From positions 1 through 63,457 of the IMG/VR virus record IMGVR_UViG_3300007960_000020: 63,457 nucleotides of DNA; one strand, 5' to 3'. The notes beneath the pieces are model-generated. The model searched no databases and was not told where the DNA came from. It worked only from the letters and a program-made list of their open reading frames with translations. This DNA comes from a virus. Below, in pieces: positions 56,449-63,457 of this stretch (positions within the stretch are counted from its first letter, which is position 1; each line of letters begins with the position of its first letter). A program made the position numbers and the translations under genes.

Positions 56449-57128
56449 TATTCTTTTTGGTTTAATACTATACCTTGTGAATCATTTGTTAAATCATTTA
56501 AACTTTGATTCATATATCTCATTATTTCTTCGTAAGTCATAGTTCTTATAGTGTCTAACATATAAGTATCTATAGGATAATTTTGAGTTAATGGATCAAA
56601 ACATTTACTATTATTACATGATTTTACTGTTTGTAATTCAACAGGATCTTCAAATAATCCTTTAACTTGTACATGAGATAACATGTTATTAGGATCTACT
56701 ACTACTAAAAAATTATTATGAATAAACCAAAACATTTTATTATTCTTTGTTCTGGTATATTTAAAGTTTTTAGCTTCTTCTAAAGTAGAGTTATTTATTA
56801 ATGTTCCATCAGGAGTATATACTTTTAATAGTAGTTGATTTCTAGATTGTATAACTCTTGGTAACTGATATTTGCTTTTTAAGAATTTACAATTTAAAGT
56901 CAAACAAGGACACTCAGGTAGAATACTTAACTCTAATTCAAGACAATCTATAGTTTGGAAGTTAAAGGGATTAACTTCCTGATATTTATCTATAGATTGT
57001 CTTAATAGCTTAGCTCTATAAGACTTAATAAAGGTATAAATAAATCTATTAGAATAAATAGAATCATCAGATTTACTTCCTTTATTAAGAACAGTTTGTA
57101 TACTATATATTATTTCATTTAATAGCAT
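56448..57128 (-). CDS. Ring/tail-tube-type protein, 226 residues
   Basis: The N-terminal helix (LLNEIIYSIQTVLNKGSKSDDSIYSNRFIYTFIKSYRAKLLRQ in part) with S-D-D-x-x-Y and a helix of K-S-Y-R-A-K-L pattern is typical of the crAss-like ring protein resembling T7 gp11. A beta-rich middle with CPCLTLNC and a C-terminal helix MTYEEIMRYMNQSLNDL follow. It is the first of three small connector-type genes downstream of the phosphoesterase, all overlapping or nearly so. Confidence 0.6.
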   Translation of the reverse strand: MLLNEIIYSIQTVLNKGSKSDDSIYSNRFIYTFIKSYRAKLLRQSIDKYQEVNPFNFQTIDCLELELSILPECPCLTLNCKFLKSKYQLPRVIQSRNQLLLKVYTPDGTLINNSTLEEAKNFKYTRTKNNKMFWFIHNNFLVVVDPNNMLSHVQVKGLFEDPVELQTVKSCNNSKCFDPLTQNYPIDTYMLDTIRTMTYEEIMRYMNQSLNDLTNDSQGIVLNQKE

Positions 57129-58318
57129 TATAACAATAACAGTTTAGAGGTTGTTTTATTTTTATATTTATCTACTTCTTCTATTAAACATCCTGGTTGA
57201 GAATATCCAAAGTTATGTTGAGTCCATTTAGAAGAACCTACTATAGAAGGTACATTAGTATAGGAGAATCTTTTAGCTGTTTGTTCTCCATAGGTATGTA
57301 AATCTCCTTTCTTAAAATGATTATAATAAGCATGTAGATTCTTTCTATCTATATATTCATTTATAAAATTTTCTGTTTTATTATTTAGAATATAAGGTAA
57401 ATTAGCTTTCATATCTTCAGAATCTTTTCCATGACTTAACATGAAACAATGATTACCAAAAACATAATGATCTATAAATTTATCAAATATTTTAAATGTT
57501 ACAGTTGGATATTTTATATTAAAATATGTTTTTAATACTTCAAAAGCAAAATAACCAAAATCACCAGAATGATTATCGTTGGATACATTTAATATTGTAA
57601 AATGTTTAGCAATGTTTAACCTAATTAATTCTTCATAAAACTCTTTATGTACTTTAATATAAGTTAAAAATTGTTCTTTGTTATTCATGTTTTGAGGAAG
57701 AGCGTGACCACCTCTGGTTGTTTGTTTATTATATCCATCTAAAGGATCTCCTAAATCAGATATAACTAATTCATCATAATACTTATCACCATATTCTTTT
57801 TTTATTTCAGATATTATTTTAAACATTCTATTTCTAAAAGTAGTATAATCATAGTTATCAGAATAAAGAGTATCTTTTGGTAATTCTAATCCAACATGTT
57901 TATCTGCTGTCCAAATAAACAATCCTTTTTCTTTTTGTTTAGAATCGATATTTTTTTCTTGAAAAATATTAGGACTTACATCACTTAACAATTCAAATAT
58001 TTCTTCTTTAAAAGATTTCCAAAAATCTTCTGGATCCATTTCATCTTCTTTCTTTGGTTTTAAAGAATATCTCCATTCACCATTAGGAAGTTGCCATGCG
58101 CTTTTTATTTCCAAATTATCTTCTTTTACTTCTTTTTTAACAGATTCTTTAGAACTAGAACTAGAGTTAAAGATTCTAAGAGCTTCTTCTGTTTCTTCAA
58201 TACTGGCTTTAATGTTATTTTTAAAAAGAATATAACTTAATCTCTTTTTACCTTCTTTTTTATAACCAGGTTTTTCAGTCAAAAAATTTAAAATAGATTC
58301 AATTGTTTTTTGATTCAT
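57128..58318 (-). CDS. Calcineurin-like metallophosphoesterase in the virion block, 396 residues
   Basis: The N-terminal 120 residues are a small helical domain plus a charged linker. The rest is a metallophosphoesterase: WTADKHVG (D-x-H), ISDLGDPLDG (G-D-x-x-D), NVSNDNHSG (N-x-N-H, here DNH) and MLSHGKD for the late histidine. It has the complete metal-ligand set, so it may be a DNA or RNA nuclease or a phosphatase. It is the first gene after the promoter at 58332-58363 and heads the connector genes. That a phosphoesterase should be co-transcribed with connector genes is unexpected; it may take part in packaging or DNA processing. Confidence 0.8.
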   Translation of the reverse strand: MNQKTIESILNFLTEKPGYKKEGKKRLSYILFKNNIKASIEETEEALRIFNSSSSSKESVKKEVKEDNLEIKSAWQLPNGEWRYSLKPKKEDEMDPEDFWKSFKEEIFELLSDVSPNIFQEKNIDSKQKEKGLFIWTADKHVGLELPKDTLYSDNYDYTTFRNRMFKIISEIKKEYGDKYYDELVISDLGDPLDGYNKQTTRGGHALPQNMNNKEQFLTYIKVHKEFYEELIRLNIAKHFTILNVSNDNHSGDFGYFAFEVLKTYFNIKYPTVTFKIFDKFIDHYVFGNHCFMLSHGKDSEDMKANLPYILNNKTENFINEYIDRKNLHAYYNHFKKGDLHTYGEQTAKRFSYTNVPSIVGSSKWTQHNFGYSQPGCLIEEVDKYKNKTTSKLLLL

Positions 58319-58331
58319 AATTTGTTTTTTA

Positions 58332-58363
58332 CAAAAATAGATAAAATATAATGAAAATCAAAA
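58332..58363 (-). promoter_or_regulatory. Bacteroidota-type promoter (-33 TTTG, -7 TAnnTTTG) facing the phosphoesterase gene
   Basis: Read on the minus strand, TTTTG (58363-58359) is followed after exactly 19 bases by TATTTTTG (58339-58332). This fits the primary-sigma consensus of Bacteroides (-33 TTTG, -7 TAnnTTTG). It lies in the 64-base gap before the phosphoesterase ATG at 58318, leaving a short leader. It suggests that the connector-to-RNAP genes can be transcribed by the host polymerase. Confidence 0.65.
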
Positions 58364-58382
58364 TAATATAAAAAAATCTTTT

Positions 58383-58634
58383 TTAACAATTTACTTTTGT
58401 TAATTTTTCTATTTCATCTATAATAAGATTTATTTGATCATCAGTTATACATGTATCATCTTCTACTATATGAGTGAATATATCAAACAACATAGTAGCA
58501 TCTTCTAAATTCTGTTTATAAATATTAATACATTTGCTACCTATTTTTAAGGAATTAATATATTTGTCATAGCTAAAATTAGCTACTTTACAAACAAGAC
58601 AGCTTCTATAATTAATTAATTCTTGTTCGGTCAT
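58383..58634 (-). CDS. Small hypothetical protein, 83 residues, Cys-containing
   Basis: A small acidic protein with six cysteines, including SCLVCKV near the N-terminus and a C-terminal NC. Central helices (LEDATMLFDIFTHIVE, DQINLIIDEIEKL) follow. No family is recognised. It lies between the fibre-like gene upstream and the promoter gap downstream, so it may be a chaperone or minor part of the fibre unit. Confidence 0.6.
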   Translation of the reverse strand: MTEQELINYRSCLVCKVANFSYDKYINSLKIGSKCINIYKQNLEDATMLFDIFTHIVEDDTCITDDQINLIIDEIEKLTKVNC

Positions 58635-58663
58635 AATAGTTGAAGTTAAAGGTAAAATTAATA

Positions 58664-59788
58664 TTAAGTATCATTTCTTTCCGTTTCGAAAGTAATATCT
58701 AATTTTCCTCCTGCTGTAGTTTTAGTAGTAATTACTCTTATTTCATCACCAGGATTAAAAGTGTTATTAGAAGCAGGTGTTAAACTAAATCCTGTCCCAT
58801 AAGCAGAAGCTTTAGTTATTGTAACAGTTCCCATAGAGTTACCAGAATCATCTTGAAATTCTACAGTACCATCATCAGTAGCTTCTATTAATTTAGTTAC
58901 TCTTATCTTAATTTCATCTATAGTACCTTTATAAGGCATATAATGATAATTAGTGCCTTTTTCACCTGATTCAAAAGAAGCTGATATATATTCTCTTAAT
59001 GTTCTATGAACAGCCGTTAATTTAGAAGGTTGCAACGTATTAGCAGCTACTTCATTATTTGATATAGTAGATCCAACAGAGAACGTTCCTGCTGATACTT
59101 TTACTATACCTGTAGAAGAACTAAAATCTTGACCTGTACCACCTCTTGAAGGATCTAATTGAGCCTCACTAGATAGTGTTCCTGAACCGTTATTTATTAT
59201 AACATGATCTGCTGTACCATTAGCTAATTTAGTTCTTGTTATAGCAGCTGAAGCATTAATATCAGCATCTACTATAACACCAGCAGCAATAGCTGTAACA
59301 CCAGCATTAGTTATAGTTACATCACCAGTTACACTCACAGCTGACCATACACCAGAACCATTAGCTACTTGTATTTGAGCAGATGTTCCATTAGCTAATT
59401 TAGTTAATTCTATAGTGTTAATATCTATTTGAGAATTAGTAATTTTAGTTGTACCATCCCAATCTATTATAAAATCTACATTCCAAGCAGAACCATCATA
59501 TTGTGCATATATTGTAACATGTTGATCTGCTAAATCAGCAGGTAAATCTACTCCATGGAAAGATACAGTACCAACACCACCATAAGTAGCAGCACCTCTA
59601 TATTTGTATATATAAGTTAAACCTGATGTAGGAGTACCACTTTCTTGAAATATATTAGAAGTTCCAGCTCCACCTAGTGAAACTGTTCCTGTTATAAGGT
59701 AAAAAGCACTTTGTTCTGCTACTGGTATAGATATAGTTTGACCAGAAGCATTTAAAGGAAATGTAGGGTAAATATATTGTATTGCCAT
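58664..59788 (-). CDS. Fibre-like virion protein, 374 residues
   Basis: Rich in Gly, Ser, Thr and Ala with strand-forming alternation, as in phage fibres. An imperfect internal repeat starts at TKLANGTSAQIQVANGSG and again at TKLANGTADHVIINNGSG, about 55 residues apart. RGGTGQDFSSSTG is the common fibre turn motif. The N-terminal 110 residues (IQYIYPTFPLNASGQT...) are probably the attachment domain and the C-terminal 100 a compact beta head. It follows the collagen-like protein by one base and likely forms a head or tail fibre with it. Confidence 0.72.
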   Translation of the reverse strand: MAIQYIYPTFPLNASGQTISIPVAEQSAFYLITGTVSLGGAGTSNIFQESGTPTSGLTYIYKYRGAATYGGVGTVSFHGVDLPADLADQHVTIYAQYDGSAWNVDFIIDWDGTTKITNSQIDINTIELTKLANGTSAQIQVANGSGVWSAVSVTGDVTITNAGVTAIAAGVIVDADINASAAITRTKLANGTADHVIINNGSGTLSSEAQLDPSRGGTGQDFSSSTGIVKVSAGTFSVGSTISNNEVAANTLQPSKLTAVHRTLREYISASFESGEKGTNYHYMPYKGTIDEIKIRVTKLIEATDDGTVEFQDDSGNSMGTVTITKASAYGTGFSLTPASNNTFNPGDEIRVITTKTTAGGKLDITFETERNDT

Positions 59789-59789
59789 A

Positions 59790-60344
59790 TTATATTAGTG
59801 TTTTATTTATTTTCATTGAAACAATACCTAAATCAGTACCAACAAAATTAGTAGTAGAATCTGCTACTATAGTAATAGGAATAGGATTAGTAAAATCTAA
59901 TCCAGGAATTTCAGTTACTCCAACAGGACTCCATGTTCCAATAATACCTGTTTTTTCAGCTACTAATTTCATTGTATTTGTGGAATTTTTATAGAGTTCT
60001 GCTTTTAAATTAGAATAATAACCAGCATTACCTCCATAAGAATATATTATATCTGTAATAGTAGTACCATTAATTTTTAATGTTAATTTATATGTATCCG
60101 TATTTGATAAAGGAGCATCTAATTCACCCATAATAGATATAGATAAACCATCACCATTATCTGATAAAGTATTAGGTGGTAAATTATATGTTAGTATTGG
60201 TTGTGTTGGAGCACCTGCTGTTGTATAAACAGCAGTATTTAAGCTGTATAGTACTGTAGTACCATCAGAACCATTAGCACCTGTTGGGCCAGTTGGTCCT
60301 TGTGTACTAGTAGATAATGTTACGTCATGACATCCGCATCCCAT
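59790..60344 (-). CDS. Collagen-like virion protein with CxC N-terminus, 184 residues
   Basis: The N-terminus MGCGCHDVTL is followed by a short collagen-like run QGPTGPTGANGSDG (G-x-y repeats), which should trimerise the chain. The rest is a beta-rich domain (YKLTLKINGTTITDIIYSYGG and so on). Such proteins are surface fibres or their bases. The C-x-C start resembles that of the next upstream protein (GCSCDSV), which suggests both attach to the same partner or share a metal or disulphide feature. Confidence 0.7.
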   Translation of the reverse strand: MGCGCHDVTLSTSTQGPTGPTGANGSDGTTVLYSLNTAVYTTAGAPTQPILTYNLPPNTLSDNGDGLSISIMGELDAPLSNTDTYKLTLKINGTTITDIIYSYGGNAGYYSNLKAELYKNSTNTMKLVAEKTGIIGTWSPVGVTEIPGLDFTNPIPITIVADSTTNFVGTDLGIVSMKINKTLI

Positions 60345-60382
60345 AATTTTATTTATTTATTGATTGATTAATTGATTAATTA

Positions 60383-60973
60383 TTAACATCCTTTACAAGC
60401 TTCTTTAGCTAGTTTATTATTTATTAAAGTAAGATAAGAAGATACCTTAGAATTAGTTAAACAATAACCTGAATATAATAAAGCTAAATAATCTGAATAT
60501 ATTTCTCTTAATTTATCTCTTGAAGTATTAGAAGTACAACAGTCACAATCTAATACTTTAGCTGCTAAGTTTTTTATATTACACATTATTGTACATAAGG
60601 ACATTTTAGTTACTTGGTGTTGATATACTGTTCCACCACTAGTTGTTATTTTATAAGTAAAACTGTATTTTCCATCTGCGAATTTTGTTAAACCAGCATT
60701 AACTGAACTTAGTTCTAAATCAGAAACATTTATTGTTTGTGACAAAACACTACTTGATGGAAAATTAGATGATAAATCAATGCTGTCATAAGTTACTGAA
60801 TTTAATTCATCTTTTATTATTAATTCTACTGTAGAAAAATCACTAGTTGCTGGATTAGGTGAACCATAACCTCCTGTATTAGTTAAAGCATCATAAGCAC
60901 CTGTTAACTCTGTAAATATAACAGAATCGCAGCTACAACCTAAATCTATTCTTGTGTTTAGTGATAAACTCAT
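60383..60973 (-). CDS. Cys-rich virion-type protein, 196 residues
   Basis: The N-terminal half is a beta domain (TVELIIKDELNSVTYDSI, YSFTYKITTSGGTVYQH) preceded by GCSCDSV. The C-terminal half is helical and rich in cysteine (CTIMCNIKNLAAKVLDCDCC, GYCLTNS, final ACKGC), which suggests a metal site or disulphides. It is probably part of the head or tail fibre set with its collagen-like neighbour. A terminator precedes it (60996-61018), so it may be transcribed separately from the solenoid protein upstream. Confidence 0.65.
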   Translation of the reverse strand: MSLSLNTRIDLGCSCDSVIFTELTGAYDALTNTGGYGSPNPATSDFSTVELIIKDELNSVTYDSIDLSSNFPSSSVLSQTINVSDLELSSVNAGLTKFADGKYSFTYKITTSGGTVYQHQVTKMSLCTIMCNIKNLAAKVLDCDCCTSNTSRDKLREIYSDYLALLYSGYCLTNSKVSSYLTLINNKLAKEACKGC

Positions 60974-60995
60974 TGTTTTAATTTTTTAAAAAGAA

Positions 60996-61018
60996 AGGGT
61001 TATATTTAATATAACCCT
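60996..61018 (-). terminator. Intrinsic terminator (minus strand) after the solenoid gene
   Basis: A ten-pair stem (AGGGTTATAT on one arm, ATATAACCCT on the other) with a three-base loop. On the minus strand the stem is followed by TTTCTTTTT, a good U-run. It lies in the 89-base gap between 61063 and 60973, ending transcripts of the lysis/solenoid unit before the Cys-rich gene. Confidence 0.75.
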
Positions 61019-61062
61019 CCCTCCTACCTTTATATGAATGAAAAGAATTGTTATTATATATA

Positions 61063-62172
61063 TTAAGTATAAAATTGATATTCTGTATCATTACTAGGGT
61101 CTGTTACTTTATCGTATTTTAGATTCATTTGTAAAAAATTAGCTAATACTCCTGAATTTAAACTCATTTGATTAGTAAAAGGACCTTTTTGTTCTACTCT
61201 TTGAATAGTACCTTGATTATTGTCACAATCAGCTACAGTTGTCTGAGAGAATTTAGACCATTTAATAACACCAGAATTGTTAGCAGCTTTTAAAGTAGCA
61301 CCAATATCTAAATGTATAGCTCCCATTAAACCTTCGTTATAAGGAGCGTCTACAGAAGCACCATTAAATATAGTAAAACTTCTTGTTTCACCTGTAGAAG
61401 ATTGATTGTTACAAGTCATAGGACCATTAAAACATCTATTATCATCAAATACTCCTTCATTAAAACTAAAGTCTAAGATAGAAACTGGTGTTTGAGATAA
61501 GTTGTTTGCTATGATACCTTTGTTATTTTTAGCTAATATTTGAGAAGAATATCTAACATCATTGTTATATATAGAACCTTCGTTTAATGTAGCATCTAAT
61601 AAAGCATCACTAAATAAAACATTACCTATTACCAAGTAACTTTGATTAATACAAAGAAGTCTTGATTCAGTTACTTGATTATTAAATACACCAGGAGAAC
61701 CCCATTGAAATTCATCTATTGGGCTAGGAGAGTATGATGAAGCATAATCTAAAGTTAGATCAAAACAGTTTAATTGATTATCTTTTCTATAGTAGAATAG
61801 ATTAGAATCAATATCATATTTTACTTCATCAACTGATTCCAGATATCCAAAACCTAAATTTGGTGTTAACAAATTCCAGTTAGTAGTATCTAAATCAGGG
61901 GTAGTGGAAGTATTAGTTCCTGTTAAGTTTTGAAAGTGAAGCCCATTCCAAATAGATATATCATTTATAGAAAAAGTAGAACCACTTCTCCACAAAGGAT
62001 AATTGTTATAATCAGGAACTAAAAATATTGCATAGCCTTTAGATAGTAACTTACTATCAGATATAGCTTGCAACGTACAATTATAAGCATCACTTATTCT
62101 ATACAATTCTCCAGGAATCAAAGAATTAGTAGATATAAGGTTAAGAATGTTACTTCTTGTATTGATTATCAT
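61063..62172 (-). CDS. Beta-solenoid (beta-helix) virion protein, 369 residues
   Basis: The N-terminal ~150 residues are a beta domain (ELYRISDAYNC, WRSGSTFSINDISIWNG). From about residue 195 the sequence repeats every 20-21 residues with a turn N-x-G-[V/I/L/S/T] (NEGSI, NKGII, NEGVF, NEGLM, NSGVI, NQGTI, NSGVL), as in a right-handed beta-helix. Such folds form tail spikes and fibre shafts. A final segment (KVTDPSNDTEYQFYT) caps it. It lies between the amidase and a terminator, and probably is a spike or receptor-binding protein. Confidence 0.75.
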   Translation of the reverse strand: MIINTRSNILNLISTNSLIPGELYRISDAYNCTLQAISDSKLLSKGYAIFLVPDYNNYPLWRSGSTFSINDISIWNGLHFQNLTGTNTSTTPDLDTTNWNLLTPNLGFGYLESVDEVKYDIDSNLFYYRKDNQLNCFDLTLDYASSYSPSPIDEFQWGSPGVFNNQVTESRLLCINQSYLVIGNVLFSDALLDATLNEGSIYNNDVRYSSQILAKNNKGIIANNLSQTPVSILDFSFNEGVFDDNRCFNGPMTCNNQSSTGETRSFTIFNGASVDAPYNEGLMGAIHLDIGATLKAANNSGVIKWSKFSQTTVADCDNNQGTIQRVEQKGPFTNQMSLNSGVLANFLQMNLKYDKVTDPSNDTEYQFYT

Positions 62173-62189
62173 TTTAATTTTTTTATTTG

Positions 62190-62681
62190 TTAAAAAACTT
62201 TGCCGTCTTTAATATTTTTTTCAGGAACACCTATTGATCTAAGGTAACTAGGTACATCAAAATTAGGACAAGTTTTAGTAGTATTATACGCTTGATAATG
62301 ACCTACTATTATAATATCTGGAAATTTAGCAATTATTTCTTTTATTAGTTTTGACATAGTTGTTACTTGAGGACCTGTTCTTGTATCTAAAGGATTACCT
62401 GAATAAGATTGTCCTCCTGCATAACATATATGATATGATTTATCATTAAAAGATTTTACTCCATTTGCTATCTCATTCCATTCAACAATGCCATTATCAT
62501 CAAAACTTATTAATGTATCTAATGTTCCATCAGTTCTTATAAAATAATTATAACCTACTTTACTCCAACCTCTACCTTGAGGTTCAGGTAAAGTATGCCA
62601 TCTTTTAATATCTTCTCCAGTAATGTAATGACTTATTTTAGTGTCACTACAATGAATAAATAAGTATTTTACTTTATTCAT
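62190..62681 (-). CDS. N-acetylmuramoyl-L-alanine amidase (endolysin)
   Basis: Cuts the bond between muramic acid and the stem peptide. The 163 residues show the Amidase_2 set: YLFIHCSDT (zinc His), the substrate strand VGYNYFIRTDG, ICYAGGQSYSG with DTRTGPQ, and IIVGHYQAYNTTKTCPNFDV (second zinc His, and Cys as third ligand). There is no signal peptide, so it needs a holin. It overlaps the coiled-coil membrane gene upstream by four bases, which together make a lysis unit. Confidence 0.9.
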   Translation of the reverse strand: MNKVKYLFIHCSDTKISHYITGEDIKRWHTLPEPQGRGWSKVGYNYFIRTDGTLDTLISFDDNGIVEWNEIANGVKSFNDKSYHICYAGGQSYSGNPLDTRTGPQVTTMSKLIKEIIAKFPDIIIVGHYQAYNTTKTCPNFDVPSYLRSIGVPEKNIKDGKVF

Positions 62682-63088
62682 TTTTTAGATTTTAATATAT
62701 TGTTTTCTTTTATTACTTTATCAAGTTTTAATTCTAACTCCTCAATTTTTAAAGTAAGTGATTTATTTTGTTCTCTGTACTCATCAATTTTTAATACTAA
62801 CTTTTCATTTTCTTCTTTATAAGTATCTAAATCAATTCTTAATTGTTTGATATTATCAATTAATTCAGTATTTTCTTTTTTTTGTTCAACAAGTTTTAAT
62901 TCTAATTCTTTACTAGTTCTTTCCCATATATTGATGGCTTGATTAACTCCTTCTATTTTAGTAATTAATGTTTGAGCATCAGTTTGTTTAGAAGAAGATT
63001 TTATTTGCCTCCATTGTAGAAAATTACCTATTATAGAAGGAACAGAAATTCCACTTAGAATTAATGTAACTATTCCTTGCCATTCCAT
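62678..63088 (-). CDS. Membrane-anchored coiled-coil protein beside the amidase (spanin/holin-type)
   Basis: The N-terminal segment (GIVTLILSGISVPSIIGNFL) is a hydrophobic anchor with an N-out or hairpin topology. A long uninterrupted coiled coil with regular Leu/Ile heptads runs from about 45 to the C-terminus (KELELKLVEQKKENTEL...). The position just before the endolysin suggests a holin or i-spanin. It is the last gene of normal composition on the right before the GC-richer segment. Confidence 0.7.
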   Translation of the reverse strand: MEWQGIVTLILSGISVPSIIGNFLQWRQIKSSSKQTDAQTLITKIEGVNQAINIWERTSKELELKLVEQKKENTELIDNIKQLRIDLDTYKEENEKLVLKIDEYREQNKSLTLKIEELELKLDKVIKENNILKSKK

Positions 63089-63109
63089 ATTTATGTGTTA
63101 GTTTAATTA

Positions 63110-63232
63110 TTAGAAATTATTTATTTCTGTTACAAAAGCAGTAGCCCCCGTTAGCGATATAGCCGTACCAGTCTGGTCGGATAGCGTTACCGTCATTGTA
63201 TATGCGTCGTGCTGTTGTATTTCGAATATCAT
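63110..63232 (-). pseudogene. Truncated N-terminus of a baseplate-type protein at a composition junction, 40 residues
   Basis: The frame begins at an ATG overlapping the nuclease stop (ATGA) and reads IFEIQQHDAYTMTVTLSDQ then GTAISLTGATAFVTEI. This is the opening of the BppU-type N-terminal beta domain found in phage baseplate or tail proteins, which normally continues for 60 or more residues. Here it stops after NNF. The composition changes from GC-richer to AT-rich in the last codons, so the true gene was probably cut at the junction. Confidence 0.55.
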
Positions 63233-63457
63233 AACCTTATTACGTCTAGTACTTGTTCTAAGCTGTTACACACGTCGTATTGACCTGTCCAGTTATCTTT
63301 AAAAGGTTGTTGTGCATCCCTAAGTTTCTGTTGACTAGGGCTTTTTGCCCCGTCTTTTAATTCTATTAGGTAGTTATATTTCTTGTACCCCACTACTATG
63401 TCGGGAAACCCGTTACCGCTTTGCGAGGTTATCGCCACGGTCAAGTTGGGTACTTTA
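63229..63457 (-). CDS. VRR-NUC domain nuclease (5' end beyond the window)
   Basis: The frame is open to the right edge and ends at TGA 63229-63231. It encodes a VRR-NUC-type PD-(D/E)xK nuclease: SGNGFPDIVVGYKKYNYLIELKDG contributes the D...E-x-K set, and KSPSQQKLRDAQ is the following conserved helix. Such small phage nucleases nick or resolve DNA. Codon use (many C and G at third positions) is unlike that of the rest of the window. An in-frame TTG at 63444 exists, but the frame continues upstream (KVPN), so it is probably not the start. Confidence 0.8.
   Translation of the reverse strand, partial: KVPNLTVAITSQSGNGFPDIVVGYKKYNYLIELKDGAKSPSQQKLRDAQQPFKDNWTGQYDVCNSLEQVLDVIRL

Larger units (their letters stand above)
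63110..63457. other. GC-richer terminal segment of different origin
   Basis: From about 63110 to the end, composition shifts: hand counts of sampled rows give 29 of 60 bases G+C (63121-63180) and 18 of 37 (63421-63457), against 16 of 60 for a row in the neighbouring gene (62941-63000). CG dinucleotides become frequent. The segment holds a VRR-NUC gene and a cut-off gene start. It is either a recent acquisition or a chimeric contig end. Confidence 0.7.

Noticed and set aside
60345-60382. Short ATTG/ATTA direct repeats in the gap before the collagen-like gene as an operator
   Set aside because: The repeats are four-base AT motifs in a 38-base gap and look like low-complexity slippage rather than a binding site.
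1-63457. tRNA genes and CRISPR arrays
   Set aside because: I saw no T-arm/anticodon pattern in any gap and no regularly spaced direct repeats; gaps are nearly all under 90 bases.

Overview
The window is a strongly AT-rich, almost gap-free piece of a tailed-phage genome that I read as a crAss-like phage (order Crassvirales) infecting a member of the Bacteroidota. The grounds are: two opposed transcription arms; a giant gene carrying a DFDVD catalytic loop of the crAss-like virion RNA polymerase type; the ring/stabilisation/internal-protein gene order beside it; the PolB-helicase-Sak4-SSB-primase replication block; a promoter of the Bacteroides TTTG-N19-TAnnTTTG form; and the composition. The standard code fits, because TAA, TGA and TAG all end genes. 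No tRNA, integrase or CRISPR array was seen.

Left arm (1-30438, all plus strand, mostly overlapping genes). It opens with a B12-dependent class II ribonucleotide reductase, then a class I glutamine amidotransferase beside a glutamine-synthetase-fold COOH.NH2 ligase. The replication block follows: family B DNA polymerase, SF2 helicase, DnaB-like helicase, Sak4-like ATPase, probable SSB and TOPRIM primase. Next come a gamma-glutamylcyclotransferase and a uracil-DNA glycosylase gene interrupted by a group IA intron that carries a LAGLIDADG endonuclease. A block of an unknown gene, an ATP-grasp ligase, a class II glutamine amidotransferase and a second amidoligase follows. The arm continues with two nucleases, a nucleotide-pool fusion enzyme, two MazG-like proteins, a phosphatase, a DUF5662-type protein and many small or membrane proteins. 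Six genes for making, transferring or breaking amide bonds lie in 3.7-21.9 kb. Together they look like a phage-encoded peptide or amide modification pathway.

Right arm (30509-63088, all minus strand). In transcription order, right to left, it holds: a coiled-coil membrane protein and an amidase (lysis); a beta-solenoid protein, a Cys-rich protein, a collagen-like protein and a fibre-like protein; a phosphoesterase; three small ring/adaptor-type proteins; a 1484-residue stabilisation-type protein; two internal virion proteins, one ending in a lytic transglycosylase; the 3823-residue RNA polymerase/zincin giant; and a 1267-residue protein. The two arms converge on a shared bidirectional terminator at 30453-30488. 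Major capsid protein, portal and terminase are not in the window.

The last ~340 bases (from about 63110) have clearly higher GC and different codon use. They carry a gene that appears cut short at the junction and a partial VRR-NUC nuclease gene. This looks like a recombination or assembly junction with a different phage. Outside the intron (14964-15994, itself containing a gene) there is no gene-free stretch over 300 bases.
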